Assembly (NCBI RefSeq): GCF_023156285.1
Contig: NZ_JAKZAJ010000004.1
Span: forward strand, 186,001-250,000
Direction of reading: 5' to 3'
DNA length: 64,000 nucleotides
DNA from: Marinobacter koreensis
GTDB taxonomy: Bacteria > Pseudomonadota > Gammaproteobacteria > Pseudomonadales > Oleiphilaceae
Part shown: positions 35,302 to 42,651 of the stretch, one piece after another
How positions within the stretch are numbered: the stretch's first letter is position 1
Layout of the letters: each line of letters begins with the position of its first letter
The notes under the pieces: generated by a model
What the model saw: the letters and a program-made list of their open reading frames with translations, nothing else
Database searches by the model: none
What the model was told of the DNA's origin: nothing
Position numbers and translations under genes: made by a program

Positions 35302-35841
35302 TCAGGCGAGGTCATCGCCGCTCGGCGGGCGTTTTTTGCCGGTGATCATGGCGCGCGGCAGGTTTTCACCGTGACGCCGACTGGCTACAAACACCCCGGC
35401 AAGGTGTGCAACCACAAGAACCATGACGCCGTCTGCCAGGAAGCCATGGGTTTCCTCCACCCATTCCACACCCCAGAACATGTCGGTGGTCTGGAGCCAG
35501 CCGGTGAACGCGGTTGCCGCCAGGGCAATCATCAGCATGACCACCATGGCACCGCCGGCAGGGTTGTGGCCGATGTGCCGGCGTTCGCGTTTGGCCACAA
35601 TGTCACCCAGGTAGTCCAGAACGACCCGGGGGTGATGAACGAAGTGGCGGAATCGGGCGTAGTGGGAACCGACGAGACCCCAGATAACCCGGAAGGTCAG
35701 CAGCCCGGCGATGATGTAGCCAGAGATCTCGTGGGGATCGTCCCATTCGCCTCCGGTAATCCAGGAAAACGTGAAACAGGCAACCAGGGCCCAGTGGAAA
35801 ATGCGGACCAGAGGGTCCCACACGCGAACGGATTCAGGCAT
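35302..35841 (-). CDS. Cytochrome b561-type diheme membrane protein
   Basis: The 179-residue protein has four membrane segments and several histidines placed for two b hemes (His16 in VRIFHWALV; DDPHEISGY; THGFLADGVMVLVVAHLAGV). It would move electrons across or within the inner membrane. In some bacteria such a cytochrome accompanies a diheme cytochrome c and SHP under a two-component pair; those two partners are absent here. AAAGGAG lies before the ATG, and the gene overlaps the GT39 gene by eight bases. Confidence 0.88.
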   Translation of the reverse strand: MPESVRVWDPLVRIFHWALVACFTFSWITGGEWDDPHEISGYIIAGLLTFRVIWGLVGSHYARFRHFVHHPRVVLDYLGDIVAKRERRHIGHNPAGGAMVVMLMIALAATAFTGWLQTTDMFWGVEWVEETHGFLADGVMVLVVAHLAGVFVASRRHGENLPRAMITGKKRPPSGDDLA

Positions 35842-37345
35842 TGTCTGCTCCTTTGGAAGATTGAGTGGTGACGGTGGACTTCGAATTCACCGGAATGCGG
35901 AAAAGGATATAGCGACGGTTGTGGTCAATCTGCTCTGCCCGGGCGTCCAGCTTTTGCCGGAGTGTCCGATCGTTTTTCGGGACGGCCAGCAGCATGGGAC
36001 GTTCCAGAGTGCCCGAGGCCAGTTTCTCGTTAAGCGTCTCGGACGGGATGGACTGGACTTCCCCTTCACCGTAGAAGCGGGCGGAAAACGGTGGCTTGTC
36101 GAGGTACACCAGCGGATGGTTCGCCAGATCCGAGCGCGCACGGGAGCGTTCGATCATGGCTTTCTCCGTCTTCAGGTCGTCCGGATGCAGGCTGAGCCAG
36201 AGTGTGGCGCCGGCACACAGCACGGGTGCTGCCAGAATGCTGGCTACGACGAGGTTTCGGCCCGTTCTTGCTGGCTCGCGGGGCAGCAGGTTGGAAACCA
36301 GTACCGCCAGGAAAGGCAGACCCGGCAGCACATAGGTCCAGAGGATATTGCCGGCCAGCGTGAAGAACAGGGCGGGCGTCAGTGCTGCGCCGATCACCAG
36401 GCCGGTTACGCCCCGAGTCCGTGTCAGCCATTGGTTCTGATCGCCGTTCCGACGCCACTGCTTTTTAATCCACCCGCCCAGCGCAATCAGTCCCCACGGG
36501 AAGCTCGCCAGAACCAGATACAGCCAGATGGTGCCTCGCGGGAAGTCGTGGGCATCACCGTACAGATCGCCCTGCCAGTTACTCACCAGGAAGCGCTTGA
36601 TGTGCTCGCCGACGATGAAGTAATCCAGGAAGCCCGGGGTCTTGAGCTCGGCCAGGATGTACCAGGGCAACACCAGCACCAGCATGGCCAGCGTGCCGCG
36701 GACCCAGGGCAGACACTGCCAGAGCCGTTGCCACTGCCGGCTTAACAGGGCCCAGAAGAACACGGGCGCGCCGGTCAGAACCACGGCAACCGGACCCTTT
36801 GCCAGGAGGCCAATGACCAGCCCCAGGAAGAACAGCCAGGCCCAGCGTTCGCTGCCACCCTGCAGTCGGACAATCAGGCCCGTAAGAATCATGGTGGTGC
36901 CCAGCGCCAGGAAGGAATCGGTCATTACGGTTCCCGCGCTGACGAACCCCAGTGCCATGGTGGCGTAAATCAGTGCTGCCCAGAGACCGGCGCGCTGCGC
37001 GCTGTCGGATGCCTTTTCCGGATGCAGCGCCACCCGCGTGGCATAGACGAGGTAAACGATACCGACGTTCGCCAGCCAGGACGGCAAGCGTGCCGCGAAC
37101 TCGTTGAAACCGAACAGTTTGAACGACAGGGCCTGACACCAGAAGGAGAACGGTGGCTTGCCCCAGAAAGGCACGCCCGCATCGAACCAGGGTGTGATCC
37201 AGTCGCCGCTGGTGGCCATGACCCGGGCGATTTCCGCATAGCGGGGCTCGGTGGTATCCGCCATGGGCAACAGGGCAGACAGTCCGAGCCGGAGTGCCAG
37301 GATCGACACCAGGGTCCAGAAAAGGGTATTAACCGTGCGGGTCAT
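35834..37345 (-). CDS. GT39-family glycosyltransferase (ArnT-like)
   Basis: The 503-residue protein has about 11-13 membrane segments and begins with the ArnT/PMT pattern TTEPRYAEIARVMATSGDW, whose acidic residue is catalytic in the family, then PFWGKPPFSFW. Such enzymes move a sugar from an undecaprenyl-phosphate carrier to lipid A or another acceptor on the periplasmic side. With GtrB-like and GtrA-like proteins directly upstream, it forms a three-part sugar-transfer unit. The sugar and acceptor are unknown; no arnB/arnD/arnE genes lie here, so aminoarabinose is not implied. Confidence 0.88.
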   Translation of the reverse strand: MTRTVNTLFWTLVSILALRLGLSALLPMADTTEPRYAEIARVMATSGDWITPWFDAGVPFWGKPPFSFWCQALSFKLFGFNEFAARLPSWLANVGIVYLVYATRVALHPEKASDSAQRAGLWAALIYATMALGFVSAGTVMTDSFLALGTTMILTGLIVRLQGGSERWAWLFFLGLVIGLLAKGPVAVVLTGAPVFFWALLSRQWQRLWQCLPWVRGTLAMLVLVLPWYILAELKTPGFLDYFIVGEHIKRFLVSNWQGDLYGDAHDFPRGTIWLYLVLASFPWGLIALGGWIKKQWRRNGDQNQWLTRTRGVTGLVIGAALTPALFFTLAGNILWTYVLPGLPFLAVLVSNLLPREPARTGRNLVVASILAAPVLCAGATLWLSLHPDDLKTEKAMIERSRARSDLANHPLVYLDKPPFSARFYGEGEVQSIPSETLNEKLASGTLERPMLLAVPKNDRTLRQKLDARAEQIDHNRRYILFRIPVNSKSTVTTQSSKGADNA

Positions 37346-38324
37346 CGCTGGCCACTCTCAGTGAAGGAACAGATTCATCGGCATGGTCGTTGCTGTCGTC
37401 AGCGACGATGAAGACCGGTCGTTGTTTGGTTTCCATGTAGATCCGGCCCACGTATTCACCCAACAGCCCTACGCACAGTAACTGCACGCCGGAGAGAAAG
37501 GTGATCATGGCGATCATGGAGGCGTAACCCGGCGTGGAAATGCCCAGCATCAGCGCCTTCAGTACCTGCCAGGCACCGAAAAATCCCCCGGCCGCAGCGG
37601 CCAGAAAGCCAAGGATCAGCGCAATGCGCAGCGGGCGGGTGGAGAAGGAGGTAATGCCCTCCATGGCCAGGTGCATCAGTTTGAAATAGTTCCACTTCGT
37701 GGTGCCCGCAGCCCGCGGATCGCGATCGAATTCCAGCGTGACGGTCGGCATGCCCACCCAGGCAAACATGCCCTTCAGATAGCGGTTGCGCTCGGGCAGC
37801 TGATTCAGGGCGTCGACGGTGCGCCGGCTCATCAGGCGGAAATCACCGATGTCCACGGGAATGGGGGCATCGCTGATACGGTTGATCAGGCGATAGAAGA
37901 GTGACGCCGTGGTGCGTTTGAGCCAGCTTTCGCCGCAGCGTGAGCGGCGCTTCATCAACACGACGTCGGCACCTTTGTGCCACTCCGACATCATTTCCGG
38001 GATCAGTTCCGGTGGATCCTGCAGGTCGGCGTCGATCAGCACGACGGCGTCTCCGCGGGCATGCTGGAGTCCGGCGCTCACCGCGGCTTCTTTCCCGAAG
38101 TTCCTGGACAGCTGCAGTATCCGGATATCCTTGTGACGGCGCCGTGCCTGCATCAGCAGGGCCACGGAATTGTCCTGGCTGCCGTCATCGACGAACAGGA
38201 GCTCTACCTCTCCCTCGATTTGCCGGCTGACCATGGCCAGTCGATTCAGCAGGGTAGGCAGAACGTCGGCCTCGTTGTGAACCGGGACGACGATGCTGAG
38301 AGTGATGTTATTCCGGGGTTTCAT
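37329..38324 (-). CDS. GT2 polyprenyl-phosphate glycosyltransferase (GtrB/ArnC-like)
   Basis: The 331-residue protein has a GT-A domain (VVPVHNEADVLP; LFVDDGSQDNS; VLIDADLQDPPELIPEM with the metal-binding Asp-x-Asp) and two C-terminal membrane segments (about residues 235-300). It would load a sugar onto undecaprenyl phosphate at the cytoplasmic face. GAGG six bases before 38324 sets the start; an upstream in-frame ATG lies within gtrA. It overlaps both gtrA (17 bases) and the GT39 gene (17 bases). Confidence 0.92.
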   Translation of the reverse strand: MKPRNNITLSIVVPVHNEADVLPTLLNRLAMVSRQIEGEVELLFVDDGSQDNSVALLMQARRRHKDIRILQLSRNFGKEAAVSAGLQHARGDAVVLIDADLQDPPELIPEMMSEWHKGADVVLMKRRSRCGESWLKRTTASLFYRLINRISDAPIPVDIGDFRLMSRRTVDALNQLPERNRYLKGMFAWVGMPTVTLEFDRDPRAAGTTKWNYFKLMHLAMEGITSFSTRPLRIALILGFLAAAAGGFFGAWQVLKALMLGISTPGYASMIAMITFLSGVQLLCVGLLGEYVGRIYMETKQRPVFIVADDSNDHADESVPSLRVASDDPHG

Positions 38325-38721
38325 CGGGTGCCTCGTGGAACACGAATCTTTGGGCGAACAGGAAGTTGGCCAGCGCAACCACCGCCGTAGCGATGCCCTG
38401 TGACCAGACGATGCCTGCTCCGGCGCCGATCAGCGCGGAAAAGGCGACGAGATTGAGAACCCACCCCAGTGCGGCGCCGGCAAGATACCGGGGAAAGGCA
38501 ACACCGTGTGCCAGGTTGGATTCGAAGGTGAAGCGGTGCTGGGCGAGGTAGTTGACCAGCAGCCCGACGCCGGCACCAATCGACGTAGCCACCCGTGCGT
38601 CCACCCCTGTCTGCACCAGTGCCCACATGGTGAGCCAGTGAATAAGGGTGGCGCCGCCGCCGGCGACCAGAAACCGGGGCAATCGGCCGAGTCGGGTTTC
38701 AAGCATGGTCAGTAGTTTCAT
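38308..38721 (-). CDS. GtrA-family membrane protein
   Basis: The 137-residue protein has four membrane segments with the GtrA pattern RFLVAGGGATLIHWLTMWAL and LVNYLAQHRFTFES, then NFLFAQRFVF near the end. GtrA proteins are thought to flip or help transfer undecaprenyl-phosphate-linked sugars. It is the first gene of the gtrA-GT2-GT39-cytochrome b561-PepSY operon, downstream of the CTTAAG repeats. Confidence 0.9.
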   Translation of the reverse strand: MKLLTMLETRLGRLPRFLVAGGGATLIHWLTMWALVQTGVDARVATSIGAGVGLLVNYLAQHRFTFESNLAHGVAFPRYLAGAALGWVLNLVAFSALIGAGAGIVWSQGIATAVVALANFLFAQRFVFHEAPDETPE

Positions 38722-38780
38722 TGAACCTCATGAAGGTTTTGCTGCAATTCAGTCACGGGTTGTCACTTTAGAGTTTCTTT

Positions 38781-38864
38781 CTTAAGCAAGCCTTAACGCA
38801 GGTCACTTGCAAAGCTTAAGGCCCTCATAAGCTTTCTGTCAGATTAGCTTAAGACTGGTTTAAG
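38781..38864. promoter_or_regulatory. Cluster of three CTTAAG-N5 tandem repeats (PmrA/QseB-like boxes)
   Basis: Three direct repeats with exactly five bases between hexamers are seen: CTTAAG/CTTAAC (38781-38797), CTTAAG/CATAAG (38815-38831) and CTTAAG/TTTAAG (38848-38864). The last two are on the same 11-base phase. This matches the known PmrA and QseB half-site arrangement. The cluster lies in the 206-base gap between the divergent gtrA operon and the hemolysin-ligase-SDR cluster, so it could control both. Confidence 0.65.
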
Positions 38865-38927
38865 GCGGCCTGCCTAGTCTGGTTTGCGTCGTAGAAGTCT
38901 CGCCTGATCGGGCGACCGGAGAGTGCA

Positions 38928-39635
38928 ATGACAGACCCCTTGATGATGTCCACGTGTTGTCCCCTGGATTCGGGAGACGTGGTTCCCGTCCTGCGCTGCG
39001 GTCGGCGTTGGTTGAGCGAGATACTCCCGGGAACCGGTGTCGCCGAGCTGGTCACCGGTTTTATTCGCCAGCGGTTCCTCATGGCCTACGGAGCCGAGCC
39101 GGTCCTGCGGATTCCGGGACTGCTGGCCCTGACGACCGGGCAGGGGTCCCTGCTCGCGGCGGTCGGCGTCCGTGATGCCAGTCGTGAACGTCTGTTCCTG
39201 GAGGACTACCTGACGGTGCCCGTGGAAGACGTCATGCCGCGGCCCGGCCTTTCACGTCACCGGATTGCGGAAATCGCTCACCTGGCGGGTGTCGAAGCGG
39301 GGGTGAGTCAGTATCTGTTCACGACGCTGGCACTGTGGCTGAACGCCGCGGGGTTTGAATGGGTGGTCTGCACCGGCACTGGCCAGCTGCGCAACAGCTT
39401 TCATCGCCTGGGTATCGATACGCAGGTGCTGGCGGAGGCCGATCCGCTGCGGTTGCCCGATCAGGGCGCGGGGTGGGGCCGCTATTACGAACACCGGCCG
39501 GTTGTCATGGCAATCCATGTGCAGGACACCATCGCTGCGCTTGAAGGCACAGGTCTTTTGCGCCTCGCACGTTTTCTGTCCGCACCGAACACCCGAATTT
39601 CTTCCAACGGAGGCCGATATGGCGTTATTGCCTGA
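38928..39635 (+). CDS. Thermostable-hemolysin family protein (GNAT-like acyltransferase fold)
   Basis: The 235-residue protein matches the thermostable-hemolysin family. HRIAEIAHLAGVEAG is followed by LWLNAAGFEWVVCTGTGQLRNSF, then the RLGIDTQVLAEADPLRL segment and a WGRYYEHRPVVMAIHV end. Despite the name, the family resembles GNAT/autoinducer-synthase acyltransferases, so transfer of an acyl group to an amine is a reasonable guess. It is the first gene of a tightly overlapping cluster: its stop lies 17 bases past the start of the ligase gene. An operator cluster upstream suggests envelope-stress control. Confidence 0.85.
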   Translation: MTDPLMMSTCCPLDSGDVVPVLRCGRRWLSEILPGTGVAELVTGFIRQRFLMAYGAEPVLRIPGLLALTTGQGSLLAAVGVRDASRERLFLEDYLTVPVEDVMPRPGLSRHRIAEIAHLAGVEAGVSQYLFTTLALWLNAAGFEWVVCTGTGQLRNSFHRLGIDTQVLAEADPLRLPDQGAGWGRYYEHRPVVMAIHVQDTIAALEGTGLLRLARFLSAPNTRISSNGGRYGVIA

Positions 39636-41805
39636 GCTCCTGAAAAAGCAGGCTGAAGAACATCCCTCGGACATCGCGCTACAGGCAGGCGATACGGTCC
39701 TTACCTACGCCCAGACCATGGCCGCCGTGGAGGCTCTGGCGGATAAGCTCAGGCACAGTGGACTGAAGCGGGTCGGCCTGTGCGGCGATAACTCATTGCC
39801 CTGGGTCCTGGCCGATCTGGCCTGCCTCATGGCGGGCGTTGTCTGTGTGCCGGTGCCGGTGTTTTTCTCCCGTGCACAGACCGAGCATCTGACGGAGCGG
39901 GCCGGACTGGAAGCACTGCTGTCGGATGAGACACTGCCCGACAGCGAACCACTGGGACACGGCGTCCGGTTCCGTCATCTTCCGGTGTCCGCCGCCTCAG
40001 CCTGGATGCCGGAACAGACCGCCAAAATTACCTTTACCTCCGGCAGCACCGGCACACCCAAGGGGGGCTGTCTCTCGACCGAGCAGATGACGGCCACCAC
40101 CCTGGCACTCAGGGCCCGACTGGATGGTGTGTCCATGCGCCATCACCTGTGCATCCTGCCGCTGGCAACGCTGCTTGAGAACATTGCCGGTGTTTACCTG
40201 CCACTGCTGATGGGGGCCACGGTCTCGGTCGCACCCTTGGACAGCCTCGGGATGACCGGCAGCAGCGGACTCAACCTGGAACGACTGGTGCAGGGGATCA
40301 ACCGGGTGGCTCCGGAATCCCTCATCCTGGTACCGGAACTGGCGATGGCGCTGGTCGGAGCGACCGAACAGGGAATGCTGGACCCGTCGAGCTTCCGCTT
40401 CCTTGCGGTCGGCGGTGGCCGGGTATCCCCCGACCTCCTGATACGCGGCCGCAATGCAGGGTTGCCGCTCTACGAGGGCTATGGCCTGTCGGAGTGCGGC
40501 TCTGTGGTGGCACTTAATGTCCCGGGCGGTGAGTGCTCCGAGTCCGTTGGGCGACCGTTGTCCCACGTTGAGGTGACAGTCGATGACGAGGGTCACATCC
40601 GGGTCCGGGGCAATACCCACCTCGGTTACCTGGGCGATGAGCCGGAGCCTGATGGCTGGCTTGATACCGGTGATATCGGTGCCATCGACGAAGCGGGCTT
40701 CCTGTCCGTCAGCGGGCGGGCGAAGAACCTGCTGATCACCAGTTTCGGGCGGAATATCAGTCCGGAATGGCTGGAGAGCGAACTGGTTCAATCGGTAGGT
40801 GCCCGCCAGGCGGTGGTGTTCGGTGATGGAGAAGCCCATCCCCGCGCCCTGCTGGTGGTCCCGGACGGGCGGGCGCCGGAAACCATCCGCACGCAGGTGA
40901 GCGAGCTCAATGCCGGGCTGCCCGACTACGCGCAGCTGGAAGCCGTCTACATTCTGCGACAGCCGCTGACCCAGGCCCGGGGTTACGTGACCGCCAACGG
41001 CCGGCCCGTCCGGCACCAGATATCCACCGACCTTCCGACCCTGATGGCCGGCGCTTTTCCCCTTTTTCTGAACCTGACCGATGAAGTGTCAGGCTCTGCC
41101 AACACGCCAGGAGAAACCACTATGGCATTTTTCGACCGTCTTCAATCCGAAACCGCCGAAGCGCGGGCCCACGTGACAGGTGCCCCTGTGATCGGAGCCA
41201 TCCGTGAGGGCCGCTTCTCCCTGGAGGGCTACACCTGGTTCCTGACCCAGGCCTATCATCACGTGAAACACACCGTGCCGTTGATGATGGCCTGTGGCGG
41301 CCGTCTGCCAGAGCGTCTCGAGGACGTTCGCAAGGCGCTGGTGGAATACATCGAGGAGGAATACGGCCATCACGAGTGGATCCTCAATGATCTGGAGGCC
41401 TGCGGCGTCGACAAGGACAGCGTGCGTCATGGTCAGCCCGACGTGTCCATCGAGTTGATGATTGCTTACCTGTACGACCGGATCAACCGCGGCAACCCGG
41501 CGGCTTTCTTCGGTATGGTCCAGGTGCTGGAGGGAACCTCGATTGAGCTGGCTACGCCGCTGGGCGAGGCGATCCAGACGCAGCTGGAACTGCCCAATCA
41601 GGCGTTCAGTTACCTGTATTCCCATGGGGCGCTGGACCAGGATCATTTCGAATTTTTCCGCAATCTGATGGACAGCATTACAGACCCCGAGGATCAGCAG
41701 GCCATCATTGACTCGGCCCGGATGGTCTACCGGCTGTATGGCGATATGCTGCACAGCATCCCGTTGCCTTCGCGGCAGGAGGAAAACAAACATGAGGCTG
41801 CATAA
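39619..41805 (+). CDS. Acyl-AMP ligase fused to haem-oxygenase-like diiron oxidase (HDO)
   Basis: The frame gives 728 residues. Residues 1-500 are an adenylate-forming enzyme: FTSGSTGTPKG (139-149), YEGYGLSECG, GWLDTGDIG and GRAKNLLITSFGRNISPEW. The usual A10 lysine is replaced in TANGRPVR. Residues 502-728 match TenA/haem-oxygenase-like proteins with an HDO ligand pattern: EEEYGHHEW (Glu581, His584), VLEGTSIE (Glu638) and SHGALDQDH (His669, Asp673, His676), as in UndA-type fatty-acid oxidases. In similar clusters I would expect two genes. Here no stop separates them, but AGGAGA precedes an in-frame ATG at 41122, so the C-terminal protein may also be made alone. Start 39619 has GGAGG upstream. 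Predicted role: activate and oxidise a fatty acid. Confidence 0.8.
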   Translation: MALLPELLKKQAEEHPSDIALQAGDTVLTYAQTMAAVEALADKLRHSGLKRVGLCGDNSLPWVLADLACLMAGVVCVPVPVFFSRAQTEHLTERAGLEALLSDETLPDSEPLGHGVRFRHLPVSAASAWMPEQTAKITFTSGSTGTPKGGCLSTEQMTATTLALRARLDGVSMRHHLCILPLATLLENIAGVYLPLLMGATVSVAPLDSLGMTGSSGLNLERLVQGINRVAPESLILVPELAMALVGATEQGMLDPSSFRFLAVGGGRVSPDLLIRGRNAGLPLYEGYGLSECGSVVALNVPGGECSESVGRPLSHVEVTVDDEGHIRVRGNTHLGYLGDEPEPDGWLDTGDIGAIDEAGFLSVSGRAKNLLITSFGRNISPEWLESELVQSVGARQAVVFGDGEAHPRALLVVPDGRAPETIRTQVSELNAGLPDYAQLEAVYILRQPLTQARGYVTANGRPVRHQISTDLPTLMAGAFPLFLNLTDEVSGSANTPGETTMAFFDRLQSETAEARAHVTGAPVIGAIREGRFSLEGYTWFLTQAYHHVKHTVPLMMACGGRLPERLEDVRKALVEYIEEEYGHHEWILNDLEACGVDKDSVRHGQPDVSIELMIAYLYDRINRGNPAAFFGMVQVLEGTSIELATPLGEAIQTQLELPNQAFSYLYSHGALDQDHFEFFRNLMDSITDPEDQQAIIDSARMVYRLYGDMLHSIPLPSRQEENKHEAA
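41109..41124 (+). promoter_or_regulatory. Internal ribosome-binding site and start codon for the HDO part
   Basis: AGGAGA (41109-41114) lies seven bases before ATG 41122, which is codon 502 of the fused gene and the point where the HDO domain begins. This looks like a relic or still active start of a once separate gene. Confidence 0.6.
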
Positions 41806-42580
41806 TCGCGTATTCCTGTTGCTGGGCGGTACCGGCGGCATTGGCCAGGCCATGGTCAATCCCCTGGTGGAAGCGGGCGCCCGGGTCATCGTTGCGTCCC
41901 GGCATCCGGAAAAGCTGGCCCACCGGGAAGGCGTGTCTCCGGTACACCTGGACCTCGCCGCCGCCGATCTGGACGGGCAGCTCCAGCGCCTGAGTGATGC
42001 CTATCCGGACATCGATGGTGTCATCCACTGTGCGGGCCAGAACCGGTTCGCCAGCCTGGAGCATATGACGGTGGCCGAACTGGACGCGCAAATGGCTGTG
42101 AATCTCCGCTCCGCGATGCTGGTCGCGCGTCATTTCGCGCCACTGTTCGAGAAGGCCGGTTCCGGCGCACTGGTGTTTGTGGGGTCAACGTTCGGCAGCA
42201 TTGGCTTTCCCGGTTACACCGCCTACTGCGCCACCAAATTCGGACTGCGCGGATTTTCAGAGGCGCTACGTCGCGAGCTGGCGGACACGCCGATACAGGT
42301 GGTCTATGTCGCCCCCCGGGCCACTGCAACGGACATGAACCCGCAGGCGGTCAACGAGTTGAACCGGGCCCTTGGTAACACCATGGATGCCCCGGAGGCG
42401 GTGGCGGCACAGATCCTCAAGGCTATGGAGAAAGACGATCAACGACGTTTCCTGGGATGGCCGGAAAAGCTGTTTGTCGTTCTCAATGGCATCCTGCCAA
42501 GAATGGTTGACAAGGCAATGCTGAAACAGCTTCCGGTGATTCGGCGTTTTCTCAAGCCAGAGGCAATGTCCGGGTCCTGA
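41792..42580 (+). CDS. Short-chain dehydrogenase/reductase
   Basis: The 262-residue SDR has the nucleotide motif LLGGTGGIGQ near the start, a VIHCAGQN segment (the NNAG equivalent), catalytic Ser in VGSTFGSIG, and Tyr and Lys in YTAYCATKFG. It probably reduces a ketone or aldehyde, or oxidises an alcohol, in the product of the upstream ligase and oxidase. GGAGG 10 bases before 41792 sets the start, which overlaps the fused gene by 14 bases, implying translational coupling. Confidence 0.9.
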   Translation: MRLHNRVFLLLGGTGGIGQAMVNPLVEAGARVIVASRHPEKLAHREGVSPVHLDLAAADLDGQLQRLSDAYPDIDGVIHCAGQNRFASLEHMTVAELDAQMAVNLRSAMLVARHFAPLFEKAGSGALVFVGSTFGSIGFPGYTAYCATKFGLRGFSEALRRELADTPIQVVYVAPRATATDMNPQAVNELNRALGNTMDAPEAVAAQILKAMEKDDQRRFLGWPEKLFVVLNGILPRMVDKAMLKQLPVIRRFLKPEAMSGS

Positions 42581-42591
42581 GAGTTCGCTCG

Positions 42592-42640
42592 CTCCCGAAC
42601 GCTGGACTAGACTGAATACAGGAAATCCAGCATTCGGGAG
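42592..42640 (+). repeat. Inverted repeat flanking the promoter of the diguanylate-cyclase gene
   Basis: Fifteen-base arms (42592-42606 and 42626-42640) pair with one mismatch around a 19-base loop that contains TAGACT, a possible -10 box. The right arm includes the GGGAG that serves as ribosome-binding site for the gene starting at 42652. It could be a DNA operator or, in longer transcripts, a hairpin that hides that site. Confidence 0.55.
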
Positions 42641-42651
42641 ACGGTGCCCGC

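Noticed and set aside
38722..38927. Considered whether the repeats upstream of the hemolysin-like gene are a CRISPR or phage attachment site
   Set aside because: The units are six-base half-sites with 5-base spacing, not long repeats with spacers, and no cas or integrase gene is near.
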